Origin: Microbacterium sp. LWO13-1.2
GTDB lineage: Bacteria > Actinomycetota > Actinomycetes > Actinomycetales > Microbacteriaceae
NCBI RefSeq assembly: GCF_038397725.1
Contig: NZ_CP151634.1
Location: forward strand, 3,658,001 to 3,722,000
Direction of reading: 5' to 3'
DNA length: 64,000 nt
Under the pieces are notes generated by a model. That model was not told where the DNA came from, did not search any database, and worked only from the letters and a program-made list of their open reading frames with translations. A program made the translations under genes and the position numbers. This document shows, in pieces, positions 9,610 to 20,501 of this stretch. Numbering within the stretch: position 1 is the stretch's first letter; each line of letters opens with the position of its first letter.

Positions 9610-11241
9610 CTACTCGGCGGCCTTCGTGACCTGGTAGAGGATCGGCCAGGTGTCCCAGCCGAACTCCACGTCCTCCACGCTCTCGCCCCACGCGCCCATG
9701 GCGTTGGTGTACCAGAGCGGGATGGAGGGAAGCTCCTGGAACAGGATCTCCTGCGCCTCCTGGAACTTCTTGATGCCGTCTTCGACATCCGCCGCCGAAG
9801 CGCCTTCATCGAGGAGCTTGTCGAACTCCGCGTTCGAGTAGTCGCCGTCGTTCGATCCCGCGTCGGTGCCGTAGATCGGGCCGAGGCCGTTGAACATCGA
9901 CGGGTAGTCGAACTGCCATCCGTTGCGGAAGGCAGTGGTCGCCTGACGCTCGGTGATCAGCGTGCGGTGCTCTGCGAAGGTCGGGATCGGCTTGCCCGCT
10001 GCCTCGATGCCGAGGTTGTTCTTCAGCTGGTTCGCGATCGCATCGACCCAGCCCTGGTTCGGGCCGTCAGCGTTGTACTGGATCTCGAAGGTGCCGCTCC
10101 ACGGGGCGATGGCGTCGGCCTCGGCCCATAGCTTCTTCGCCTCATCCGCATCGAACTCGAGCACCTCGGAACCAGGGATCTCCTCGGAGTATCCGTCGAT
10201 CACGGGCGAGGTGAAGTCCTTCGCCGGGGTACGCGTGCCGTTGAAGACCACATCGGTGATCTCTTCGCGGTTGATCGCGTGCGAGATCGCCTGACGACGC
10301 AGGATGCCTTCCTCACCGCTGAAGTGGTCGAGGCGGCCCGGGATCGTGATGGTGGCGTTGGCCGCTGCCGGCTGGTTCACCGTGCGTCCCTCGAAATCGC
10401 TCTCGAAGGTCTGCAGCGCGCTGTCCGGGATCTCCTGGAGGATGTCGAGGTTGCCGCCCTGAAGGTCGGCGTACGCGGCATCGGTGCTGGCGTAGAGGAT
10501 CATGTCGACTCCGCCGTTCTGCGCCTCACGCGGACCGGTGTACTCGTCGTTCTTCACGAGGTCGATGCGCTCGTTGTGCTTCCAGGCGCCTTCCTCCTCG
10601 AACGCGTACGGTCCGTTGCCGACGGGGTTCTCGCCGAACGCCTCGAGGTCGTCCCACGCCGAGGCCGGCATCGGGAAGTAGGCGGTGTATCCGAGACGCA
10701 GCGGGAAGTCGGACTCGGGCTGCTTCAGCTTGACCGTGAAGGTGAGGTCGTCGACGACCTTCAGGCCGGAGAGCTCGGGGACGTTCTCGTCGTAGGAGAA
10801 GCCCTCGATGGACTCGAAGAAGTAGCTCGAGAGCTGCGCGTTGTCGAGCGCGGCGCCGTAGTTCCACGCCGTGACGAAAGCCTCGGCGTCGACCGGGTCA
10901 CCGTTGGTGAAGGTCTGGTCGGGCTTGATCTTGATGGTGAAGGTCTGCGCGTCGTCGGTCTCGATCGACTCGGCGACATCGTTGTGAACAGCGCCTTCCG
11001 CGTCGTAGTAGACCAGGCCAGCGAACATGCTCTGGATGACGAGTCCGCCGCCCACCTCGTTGGTGTTCGTCGGGATCAGCGGGTTCTGCGGTTCGGTGTT
11101 GTTGACCGAGATGACGGCCGTGGGGTCACCGGATGACGTTTCTTCCGTCTCGGGGGTCCCGCCAGCGGCGCAACCGGCGAGTGCTAGCGCGCCGATGACA
11201 AACAACGCGGTGCCCGCAAGGGCGATCTTGTTTCGCTTCAC
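9610..11241 (-). CDS. Peptide ABC transporter substrate-binding lipoprotein
   Basis: This 543-aa extracellular solute-binding protein of family 5 (DppA/OppA type) has a lipoprotein signal with lipobox LALAGC, lipidated Cys24, followed by a Thr/Glu-rich linker. The body shows typical family-5 segments such as NEVGGGLVIQSMFAGLVYYD and the C-terminal ELPSIPLWYTNAMGAW. I start at the GTG at 11239-11241 because AGGAGG lies 8 nt upstream; the ATG 36 bp earlier lies ahead of that ribosome site. It is the first gene of the operon and delivers peptides to the permeases. Specificity cannot be read from the sequence. Confidence 0.93.
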   Translation of the reverse strand: MKRNKIALAGTALFVIGALALAGCAAGGTPETEETSSGDPTAVISVNNTEPQNPLIPTNTNEVGGGLVIQSMFAGLVYYDAEGAVHNDVAESIETDDAQTFTIKIKPDQTFTNGDPVDAEAFVTAWNYGAALDNAQLSSYFFESIEGFSYDENVPELSGLKVVDDLTFTVKLKQPESDFPLRLGYTAYFPMPASAWDDLEAFGENPVGNGPYAFEEEGAWKHNERIDLVKNDEYTGPREAQNGGVDMILYASTDAAYADLQGGNLDILQEIPDSALQTFESDFEGRTVNQPAAANATITIPGRLDHFSGEEGILRRQAISHAINREEITDVVFNGTRTPAKDFTSPVIDGYSEEIPGSEVLEFDADEAKKLWAEADAIAPWSGTFEIQYNADGPNQGWVDAIANQLKNNLGIEAAGKPIPTFAEHRTLITERQATTAFRNGWQFDYPSMFNGLGPIYGTDAGSNDGDYSNAEFDKLLDEGASAADVEDGIKKFQEAQEILFQELPSIPLWYTNAMGAWGESVEDVEFGWDTWPILYQVTKAAE

Positions 11242-11347
11242 TTTGTGTCCTCCTGATGGACATGGATAAACGCGCACTCCTCGTCGAATGCGCGGCGATA
11301 GTTGAGAGTAACCCCCAGAATCCCCCGTACCTATCTCCGCTAATGAA

Positions 11348-11386
11348 CTGTTACTGAGTGGTGACCATCCGTAACAGCGCTGTAAC
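11348..11386. promoter_or_regulatory. Palindromic sites upstream of the peptide ABC operon
   Basis: CTGTTAC (11348-11354) and GTAACAG (11371-11377) form an inverted repeat with a 16-nt spacer. The second arm overlaps the palindrome ACAGCGCTGT (11374-11383). They lie between the gcvP terminator and the binding-protein gene and could be a regulator site; no dedicated regulator gene is adjacent. Confidence 0.4.
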
Positions 11387-11401
11387 CGGGAGGCGCGCGA
11401 A

Positions 11402-11443
11402 AACGGCGTTCCGCGTACCCGGGCGGGTATGCGGAACGCCGTT
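11402..11443 (-). terminator. Intrinsic terminator after gcvP
   Basis: A 13-bp perfect stem (AACGGCGTTCCGC at 11402-11414, complement at 11431-11443) is extended by TACCC/GGGTA around a GGGC loop. It lies just past the gcvP stop and separates the gcv operon from the peptide ABC operon. Confidence 0.85.
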
Positions 11444-11461
11444 CGGACGTGCGGTTTCGTC

Positions 11462-14341
<2,880 letters not shown>

Positions 14342-14348
14342 GTCTGGA

Positions 14349-14726
14349 TCAGCCCTCCGTGAGTGCGACGTACGCGTCGCGGTCGAGCAGACCGTCGGCA
14401 GCGCCGGCCGCGACGGAGACCTTGATCAACCAGCCGCCGGCGAACGGCTCGGCGTTGACGAGCGAAGGGTCGTCGACGACGGCGTCGTTGATCTCGACGA
14501 CGGTGCCGGCGACCGGAGCGTAGAGCTCGCCGACCGACTTCGTCGACTCGATCTCGCCGACGACGGCACCGGCGGTGATCTCGGTGCCGACAGCGGGCAG
14601 CTCCACGAAGACGACGTCGCCGAGCTTCTCGGCCGCGTAGTCGGTGATGCCGATGGTGACGGTCTCACCGTCGATCGCGAGCCACTCGTGCTCTTCGGTG
14701 TAGCTCAGTGCGTTGAGGTCGGTCAT
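14349..14726 (-). CDS. gcvH: Glycine cleavage system H protein
   Basis: This 125-aa lipoyl carrier protein shuttles the aminomethyl intermediate between GcvP and GcvT. The lipoylated residue is Lys63 in [15 protein letters not shown]. The ATG overlaps the gcvT stop (ATGA), so translation is coupled. Length and motif positions are normal. Confidence 0.97.
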   Translation of the reverse strand: MTDLNALSYTEEHEWLAIDGETVTIGITDYAAEKLGDVVFVELPAVGTEITAGAVVGEIESTKSVGELYAPVAGTVVEINDAVVDDPSLVNAEPFAGGWLIKVSVAAGAADGLLDRDAYVALTEG

Positions 14727-15907
14727 TTTGTCCTCCGGTAGAAAGGCAGGGCGGTCACGGTCGCGGGGATCTTCGTCCCCCGCACATCCAGGAATACTGT
14801 GGATCCCTCTTCAGCGGAAGAAGGAGTCACATAGGCCATCGCGATCGGGTGGCCGAGGGTCGGGCTGAGGGCACCGCTGGTGATCTCGCCGAGAACGGTG
14901 CCGTCTTCGGCGACGACCGCGTAGCCGGCACGGCCGGCGCGCTTGCCCTCGGCGGTGAGGCCGACGAGGATCGGTGCGTCGGCTGCCGCATCCACAGCGT
15001 CCTTGCCGACGAAGCTCTCCTTGTCGACGGCCACGACGCGTCGGAGTCCGGCCTGCGCGGGCTTCGTGTCGAGGGTCAGCTCGTGCCCGTACAGCGGCAT
15101 GCCCGCCTCGAGTCGGAGGGTGTCGCGAGCGGCGAGACCGGCCGGCACGAGGCCGTGCGATTCTCCGGCGACGATCAGGGCGTCCCAGAGCGCCGGAGCG
15201 TCGGCGGCGCGGACGAGCAGCTCGAAGCCGTCCTCGCCGGTGTACCCGGTGCGGGCGATGAGCAGCGGCTCACCGAGGAAGAAGGCATCGGCCCAGGCGT
15301 AGTACTTCTGCTCCGCCCACGGGGTTCCGAGATCGGTGATCCCTTTGGCGACGGAGACGATTGCCTCGGCAGCGGGTCCCTGCACGGCGAGCAGGGCGTA
15401 GGAGTCGGAGACGTCCTCGACGTCCACCCCACGGTCACCGATGAATCCGGCGAAGCTGCGGTCCTCATCGGCCCCGCGCGGCGGAAGCTCGCGCTCGGGA
15501 ATCGACGGGAACGACCGAACCCGCGATGCGAACGCCGCATCGACGAAGCCCCGGTTGCCCGCGTTGGCGATCACCAGGTAGCGATCTTCTGCCAGCCGGT
15601 AGGCGATGACGTCGTCGACGATCCCGCCGCTTTCAGCGAGGACAAGCGAATACTTGGCCTTGCCGACCGGCATCGTGGAGATGCGGCCCGCAAGCGCGTA
15701 GTCGAGGAACTCGGCGGCATACGGACCGGTGACGAGGAACTCGGCCATGTGCGAGATGTCGAAGAGTCCGGCGGACTGACGCACGGCGTGGTGCTCAGCG
15801 AGATCGGAGGTGTACCGCACCGGCATCTGCCAGCCACCGAAGTCGGTGAAGGAGGCGCCCAGCGCCTCGTGGCGTTCGCGGAGCGGGGTGTAGCGGGGGT
15901 CGGACAT
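14723..15907 (-). CDS. gcvT: Aminomethyltransferase, glycine cleavage T protein
   Basis: This 394-aa folate-binding T protein releases ammonia from the GcvH-bound intermediate and makes 5,10-methylene-tetrahydrofolate. The N-terminus ([24 protein letters not shown]) and [13 protein letters not shown] are characteristic, as are [14 protein letters not shown] and the [17 protein letters not shown] segment. GGGAGAAC lies just upstream of the ATG. It is the first gene of the operon and directly follows a tandem glycine riboswitch. Confidence 0.97.
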   Translation of the reverse strand: MSDPRYTPLRERHEALGASFTDFGGWQMPVRYTSDLAEHHAVRQSAGLFDISHMAEFLVTGPYAAEFLDYALAGRISTMPVGKAKYSLVLAESGGIVDDVIAYRLAEDRYLVIANAGNRGFVDAAFASRVRSFPSIPERELPPRGADEDRSFAGFIGDRGVDVEDVSDSYALLAVQGPAAEAIVSVAKGITDLGTPWAEQKYYAWADAFFLGEPLLIARTGYTGEDGFELLVRAADAPALWDALIVAGESHGLVPAGLAARDTLRLEAGMPLYGHELTLDTKPAQAGLRRVVAVDKESFVGKDAVDAAADAPILVGLTAEGKRAGRAGYAVVAEDGTVLGEITSGALSPTLGHPIAMAYVTPSSAEEGSTVFLDVRGTKIPATVTALPFYRRTK

Positions 15908-15954
15908 GGAGTTCTCCCGGGCTGGATCGGGCGGACCGGCGGCGTCGCCGATCC

Positions 15955-16165
15955 TGGGAACTCCCCCTCTGTCATAGGCCTGAGAGCTTCGCCCATCGAC
16001 AGGCCAAGGACCATCGAAGCAGGGGCTTTCACCGTCGGCGGATCTCGTTGCGCGAGATCGCTTTTCAGAGTGGCCGGAACCGCGCGGTACGCGTTACCTG
16101 AGAGATTGGCGGGGAGGCTTGCTCCTTCGGTGCCCGGCTGCATTCACCGGGGCTCTCCCGCGAGG
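15955..16165 (-). ncRNA. Tandem glycine riboswitch
   Basis: Read on the minus strand, the first aptamer begins GGGAGAGCCCCGG at about 16160 and contains GCACCGAAGGAGCAAGC and the conserved end CAATCTCTCAGGTAAC. A second aptamer follows with GGTGAAAGCCCC, GGGCGAAGCTCTCAGGCC and GACAGAGGGGGAG, ending about 50 bp before gcvT. The paired aptamers ahead of gcvT are the classical glycine riboswitch, which normally raises gcv expression when glycine is abundant. A TAGACT box (16196-16201) is a plausible -10 element just upstream. Confidence 0.95.
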
Positions 16166-16195
16166 GTCATTCGGCCTGTGTTCGGTTGTGCGATC

Positions 16196-16201
16196 AGTCT
16201 A
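16196..16201 (-). promoter_or_regulatory. Likely -10 box of the gcv operon
   Basis: TAGACT on the minus strand is placed so that transcription would start about 25-30 nt before the first riboswitch aptamer. No clear -35 is visible; the upstream DNA is the terminator of the carbohydrate ABC operon. Confidence 0.5.
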
Positions 16202-16209
16202 GCGGGTGC

Positions 16210-16270
16210 GCTCCGGTCGCAGTTTCTGCCGCTTCATGTACGCGAAAGCGGCGGGAACTGCGACCGGAGC
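16210..16270 (-). terminator. Terminator of the carbohydrate ABC operon
   Basis: A 15-bp perfect outer stem (GCTCCGGTCGCAGTT at 16210-16224, complement at 16256-16270) encloses a 7-bp inner stem (GCCGCTT at 16228-16234 with AAGCGGC at 16246-16252). It lies 12 bp past the permease stop. Confidence 0.85.
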
Positions 16271-16282
16271 CAGGCTCGGATG

Positions 16283-17200
16283 TCAGCCCTTGACGGCGCC
16301 CGCGACGAGTCCGCTCGTCATGCGCCCCTGGACGATGACGAAGAAGATGATGACCGGGATGGCCACGATCGTCGAGGCCGCCATGACCTGACCCCAGTCG
16401 ATGGCCTGGGTCGCGCTCTGCTGGACGAACCCGCGCAGCCAGAGCGGCAGGGTCCGGTTGTTCTCCATGATCACCAGCGCAACCGTGAACTCGTTCCAGC
16501 ACTGCAGGAATGCGAACACACCTGAGGCGACGAGGCCCGGAGCCAGCAGGGGCAGGGTGATGCGCACGAATGCCTGCGTCCGGCTGAGTCCGTCGATCAT
16601 CCCCGCCTCCTCGAGTTCGGCCGGAACACCTGCGACGAAGCCGCGCAGCATCCAGATCGTGAAGGGCACGACGGCTGCGACGTACAGGATGCTGAGTCCC
16701 AGTACGTTGCTGAGCAGGCCGAAGCTCGCCATCATCTTGTACTGCGCGATGAAGAGCCCCTCGGCCGGGAGCATCTGGATGAGCAGGATCGTCACGATGA
16801 ACGAGACGCGACCGCGGAACTTGAACCGGCTGATGGCGATGGACGCGAGGAACGCGAACGTCAGGCAGACGGCGACCGAGAGAAGCGTCACTCCGACGCT
16901 GACCGCGAGCGCTGAGAAGAATGACGGCGTGAGCACCCGTTCGAAGTTCGAGAAGGACCCGCCGACCGGGAAGAACGTCGGGGTGAAGGACTCGAGAGTG
17001 GCCGTCGACAGCATCGACGAGTTGACCATCCAGTAAACGGGGAACGCCCAGATGACGGCGATGACGAGCGCCAGGATGCTGAGCAGCCACGTGCCCAGGC
17101 GGAGCTTCCGGCGACGCACTGGGATGCGACTCCCGTCGGCACTGACGGCGACGCGACCGGCGCTCTTCTCGACAGCGGTGCGGGTGGCGGTGACGGTCAT
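16283..17200 (-). CDS. Carbohydrate ABC transporter permease (MalG type)
   Basis: This 305-aa inner-membrane permease has six predicted helices, the first at about 37-58, and the EAA loop EEAGMIDGLSRTQAFVRITLPLLAPGL. It ends in the usual basic tail (VQGRMTSGLVAGAVKG), and its Pro-rich periplasmic segments resemble MalG/UgpE. Its ATG overlaps the upstream MalF-type permease stop by 4 bp. No ATPase gene is in the operon, so it probably uses a shared MsiK-like ATPase encoded elsewhere, which is common in actinobacteria. Confidence 0.92.
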   Translation of the reverse strand: MTVTATRTAVEKSAGRVAVSADGSRIPVRRRKLRLGTWLLSILALVIAVIWAFPVYWMVNSSMLSTATLESFTPTFFPVGGSFSNFERVLTPSFFSALAVSVGVTLLSVAVCLTFAFLASIAISRFKFRGRVSFIVTILLIQMLPAEGLFIAQYKMMASFGLLSNVLGLSILYVAAVVPFTIWMLRGFVAGVPAELEEAGMIDGLSRTQAFVRITLPLLAPGLVASGVFAFLQCWNEFTVALVIMENNRTLPLWLRGFVQQSATQAIDWGQVMAASTIVAIPVIIFFVIVQGRMTSGLVAGAVKG

Positions 17201-18162
17201 TTTCCCTCCTCCTTGATGAGGCTGCGCACATAGAACCAGCTCAGCGCGATCGTCAGCGCCAGGACGAAGATCGACATCGCCGCTCCGGCTCCGAAATCAA
17301 GCCCGGCGACTCCGGTCTTATAGATGTAGGTGCCGAGGAGGTCGTAGTCCGTCGACTTGGGCCCGGCGTCCTGCAGGAGGGTGATCTGGGCGAAGACGCG
17401 CAGATCCCAGATGAGGTTGAGGAGCAGGACGATCGCGATGACCGGCTTGAGGACCGGGAACACGATGAAGCGGAACCGCTGCACGGCGCTCGCGCCGTCC
17501 AGCTGACTGGCTTCGAGGACCTCCCCGCTGACCTGGGTGAGGCCGGCGTACGCCGAGAACGCCACGAACGGCACCGACATCCAGATGATGATGATCGACG
17601 CGACGATGAAGAAGAGCAGCGGTGTGGTGCCGATCCAGTTGAATCCCTTCATGTCGACACCGGGGATCATGCTGAGGAGGTAGTTGATGACGCCGCGCTG
17701 GCGGTTGAAGAGCCAGATGAACACGGTCATCGCAGCGATCACGGGCATCGCCCAGGCCAGGAGCAGCGCGATCTGCAGGGTGAAGCGTGCCGCAGCGTGG
17801 ATCTTGGTCATCAGTAGTGCGAGGAGGACTCCGACCACGATGGTGACGAATGCCGTCACCAGGCAGAAGAGCACGGAGCGGAACGTCACCGCCCAGAACG
17901 TGCCGTCCTGCGCGATGGCGATGTAGTTGTCGAACCCGACGAAGTCGGGGGCCTTGCCACCGAGCTGCTGCATCGCCCCGTACTTCTGGAATGACGTGAC
18001 GATCTGCCAGACGACGGGATACCCCATGCCGAGCAGCAGCACGAGAACGGCGCCGAGGATCAGGAAGTAGGGCGCCAGCGCGCGACGCCGAACGGACGGA
18101 TCGGCGCCGGTCGAGCGGCCGGTGCGGCCGGGAGGCGAAACGGGGGCATCTGTGGTGGTCAT
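17197..18162 (-). CDS. Carbohydrate ABC transporter permease (MalF type)
   Basis: This 321-aa permease has six or so transmembrane helices starting near residue 30 (LAPYFLILGAVLVLLLGMGY) and the EAA loop LEASQLDGASAVQRFRFIVFPVLKPV. I start at the ATG at 18160-18162 (MTTTDAPVS); the frame is open further upstream only across the intergenic hairpin and the neighbouring gene's end. It forms the heterodimeric channel with the MalG-type subunit. Confidence 0.9.
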   Translation of the reverse strand: MTTTDAPVSPPGRTGRSTGADPSVRRRALAPYFLILGAVLVLLLGMGYPVVWQIVTSFQKYGAMQQLGGKAPDFVGFDNYIAIAQDGTFWAVTFRSVLFCLVTAFVTIVVGVLLALLMTKIHAAARFTLQIALLLAWAMPVIAAMTVFIWLFNRQRGVINYLLSMIPGVDMKGFNWIGTTPLLFFIVASIIIIWMSVPFVAFSAYAGLTQVSGEVLEASQLDGASAVQRFRFIVFPVLKPVIAIVLLLNLIWDLRVFAQITLLQDAGPKSTDYDLLGTYIYKTGVAGLDFGAGAAMSIFVLALTIALSWFYVRSLIKEEGK

Positions 18163-18188
18163 GCGGGCACTGCCTGTCTGAGAAATAC

Positions 18189-18220
18189 GCGTGGGGGCCG
18201 GGCGGACCCGACCCCCACGC
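18189..18220 (-). terminator. Intercistronic hairpin in the carbohydrate ABC operon
   Basis: A 9-bp perfect stem (GCGTGGGGG at 18189-18197 with CCCCCACGC at 18212-18220) lies in the 65-bp gap between the binding-protein and MalF-type genes. It is placed exactly like the hairpin of the peptide ABC operon and has no U-tract, so read-through is expected. Confidence 0.7.
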
Positions 18221-18227
18221 AGGGTGA

Positions 18228-19562
18228 TCAACCGTTGATGACGGCGTCGATCTTGGCGTCGTACTCCTTCGCCAGGTCTGCGACGTCTCCGCCCTCCGCG
18301 ACCTTGCCGAAGAACTCCTCCAGGATCTTCTTGCCCTCGACCGCCGCCCAACCGGGCGCTGCCGGGGTCAGCTTCGAGCCGAGTGCGGAGTCGACGAGCG
18401 CCTCAGCGAACTGGTCGTCGCCGAGATCGCCGACGAAGTCGACATTCGCCGGACCCAGGCCGTTCTTGGCGAGCAGCGTCTGGTACTCGTCCGAGTAGAT
18501 GATCCGGAGGAGCTCCTTGGCCCCTGCCTGGTTCTCGCTCTTGGCCGAGACACCGATGTTCGAGCCGCCGGCGAAGACCGGTGCCACCGAGCCCTCCTCG
18601 AGGCCGGGGAGCGGGAACACGCCGAACGTGGCGTCGTTCCACTCACGGACCTCGGCGCCCTCGTCGTTGTCACCGGTGTAGTCGCCCACCGACCAGTGAG
18701 CCCAGCCCGGAGCGATGATCGTCGCCGCGGTCGGAGCCGCGCCGCCCTTGTCGTTGTTGATGTTGATCCATGGCGTCGAGTCGTCCTCGGTGGCCGGAGC
18801 GTTCGATGCACCCGTGAAGATGTCCTGGAACTGCTCGAGTCCCGCGATGGACTTCGGGTCGGACAGCGTGGAAGCCCACTTGTCGCCGTCCTTCTTGGCC
18901 AGCTCTCCCCCGTTGGCGAAGATCCAGGAGATGCCGTTGCGCCAGTCCTGACCGCCGATGTAGAAACCGGACTGGCCGTCGGTGTGAAGCGCCTTGACCG
19001 ACTCGCTGAACTCGTCGAGCGTCTTCGGAACCTCGAGCCCGGCAGCGGTCCAGATGTCCTTGCGGTAGGTGATGTATCGGGAGCCGAAGTAGTACGGCAG
19101 CGCGTACTGCTTGCCGTCCACTTCGCCGACCTCGACGAACGACTCCAGCAGCTTGTCGCCGCCGAGATCCTCGAAGATCGGGCTCAGGTCGCTGAACGCA
19201 CCGGCTGTCGTGAAGGTGGGCGACCAGGTGTTGCCGATCTCGGTCACATCAGGGGTGTTCTTGGCGTCGGGAAGCTGGTTGGTCAGCTTGGTGAGCGCGT
19301 CGCTCCAGTCCTGCTGCTCGATGGTGAGCGTGCCGCCGGTCGCTTCTTCATACGCATCGACGAGGAACTCGCGAGCCTCTTCGGGGGTGTCCCCACCCAT
19401 CACCCAGAAGGTGATGTCCTGTCCCTTGGCGGACTCCGGGTCGAATCCGGACGCGGCCGTTTCGCCGCCTCCGCCGGTGCCGCAGGCCGTCAGGCCGAGG
19501 GCGAGGACCGATGCCCCCGCCACGGCGGTGAGCGCGATCTTGCGCTTCCCGTTTCTATTCAT
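18228..19562 (-). CDS. Sugar ABC transporter substrate-binding lipoprotein
   Basis: This 444-aa family-1 extracellular solute-binding protein has a lipobox LGLTAC (Cys27) followed by a Gly-rich linker. The mature part shows typical segments (ITFWVMGGDTPEEAREFLVDAYE; VFAGGSNIGVSAKSENQAGAKELLRIIYS). It binds a sugar outside the membrane and delivers it to the two permeases. The ATG at 19560-19562 is preferred over one 27 bp upstream because the AGAGG ribosome site lies between them. A 49-bp perfect inverted repeat lies 59 bp upstream and may control it. The sugar is not identifiable. Confidence 0.92.
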   Translation of the reverse strand: MNRNGKRKIALTAVAGASVLALGLTACGTGGGGETAASGFDPESAKGQDITFWVMGGDTPEEAREFLVDAYEEATGGTLTIEQQDWSDALTKLTNQLPDAKNTPDVTEIGNTWSPTFTTAGAFSDLSPIFEDLGGDKLLESFVEVGEVDGKQYALPYYFGSRYITYRKDIWTAAGLEVPKTLDEFSESVKALHTDGQSGFYIGGQDWRNGISWIFANGGELAKKDGDKWASTLSDPKSIAGLEQFQDIFTGASNAPATEDDSTPWININNDKGGAAPTAATIIAPGWAHWSVGDYTGDNDEGAEVREWNDATFGVFPLPGLEEGSVAPVFAGGSNIGVSAKSENQAGAKELLRIIYSDEYQTLLAKNGLGPANVDFVGDLGDDQFAEALVDSALGSKLTPAAPGWAAVEGKKILEEFFGKVAEGGDVADLAKEYDAKIDAVING

Positions 19563-19620
19563 TCTTCTTTTTTCCTCTCGGTGCTGCACTGCAGGAGGGA
19601 TTCTCTCCGGATGGAGTCAC

Positions 19621-19669
19621 CCCCGGATGGGGTTTGTTAGGACAGTAACCTAACAAACCCCATCCGGGG
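19621..19669. repeat. Large perfect inverted repeat, 21-bp arms
   Basis: Arms at 19621-19641 (beginning CCCCGGATGGGG) and 19649-19669 are exact reverse complements separated by ACAGTAA. The repeat lies between the start of the sugar-binding protein gene (minus strand) and nrtR (plus strand). As DNA it could be an operator; as RNA it would be a very strong hairpin in the sugar operon leader. A partial CCGGATGG copy lies at about 19605-19613. Confidence 0.85.
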
Positions 19670-19737
19670 TAACAACCTCTCCACAGCTCCGGACATAACA
19701 TTTCGGACTCAGCGTCGATCTTCGTCATCGATGTGCA

Positions 19738-19760
19738 CTAAGGGTCGGTCTGACACTAAG
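19738..19760. promoter_or_regulatory. NrtR-type operator of the NAD operon
   Basis: A 23-nt imperfect palindrome with arms CTAAGGGTCGG and CTGACACTAAG around a central T (8 of 11 positions symmetric) ends 24 bp before the nrtR ATG. NrtR regulators bind 21-23 bp palindromes upstream of NAD synthesis genes and are released by ADP-ribose. The site's place ahead of nrtR-nadABC supports the same role here. Confidence 0.7.
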
Positions 19761-19784
19761 ATCGAATCGGAGGTTAAGGTAACA

Positions 19785-20501
19785 ATGACTCAAAGCCACG
19801 GCATCCGAGTCGCCGTCTCGACGGTGATCCTGACGCTGCGCCGCACTGCGAACGGCGAAGCCGTACTCGCGCTGCCCCTCGTGCTGCGCACCAGAGAGCC
19901 CTACGCCGACCAGTGGGCGCTGCCCGGCGGCTGGCTCACCGTTGCGGAATCCGCAGTCGACGCGGCCGCGCGCACCCTGGCAGAGACGACCGGCCTCTCG
20001 CCGAGCTACCTCGAACAGCTCTATGCGTTCGGCGCCGTGGACCGCTCCCCCACCCGCGTGGTCTCCATCGTCTACTGGGCGCTGCTGCGCTCGGATGACG
20101 TCGATGCACAGAGCGCTGCGCACCTGGCCTCCGGACACGCACCGGAGAACGTTCGATGGTTCGACGTCGACGCTCTGCCGCCACTCGCCTTCGACCACAA
20201 CCAGATCGTCGAGTACGCGCTCTGGCGGCTCCGCAACAAGGTCGGCTACAGCCGGGTCGCGCACGGCTTCCTGCCCGCCGAATTCACGCTCGCCGACCTC
20301 CGCGAGGCCTACGAGGCGATCCTCGGCCGCCACCTCGATCCGGCGAACTTCCGCCGCCAGGTCGAAGCCGCCGGCAACCTTCTCCCCACCGAGCGCTTCC
20401 GCACCGGCAGCCACCGTCCCGCCCGCCTCTACCGCTACAACACCGACGTCGAGCTCGCCGATCGCGGCCCGCTCGGCTCCGACGAAACGAGCACCCGATG
20501 A
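19785..20501 (+). CDS. nrtR: NrtR-type Nudix-related regulator of NAD synthesis
   Basis: This 238-aa protein has an N-terminal Nudix-like ligand domain (about 8-145) and a C-terminal winged helix (about 150-232). The Nudix box is degenerate: after GGWLTVAE the expected REUXEE becomes RTLAET, so catalytic glutamates are missing, as in NrtR regulators. NrtR represses NAD biosynthesis genes and responds to ADP-ribose. It heads a five-gene operon whose ORFs overlap by ATGA or TGATG, and a palindromic operator precedes it. The ATG at 19785 has GGAGG 11 nt upstream. The nad neighbours exclude a plain Nudix hydrolase. Confidence 0.93.
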   Translation: MTQSHGIRVAVSTVILTLRRTANGEAVLALPLVLRTREPYADQWALPGGWLTVAESAVDAAARTLAETTGLSPSYLEQLYAFGAVDRSPTRVVSIVYWALLRSDDVDAQSAAHLASGHAPENVRWFDVDALPPLAFDHNQIVEYALWRLRNKVGYSRVAHGFLPAEFTLADLREAYEAILGRHLDPANFRRQVEAAGNLLPTERFRTGSHRPARLYRYNTDVELADRGPLGSDETSTR

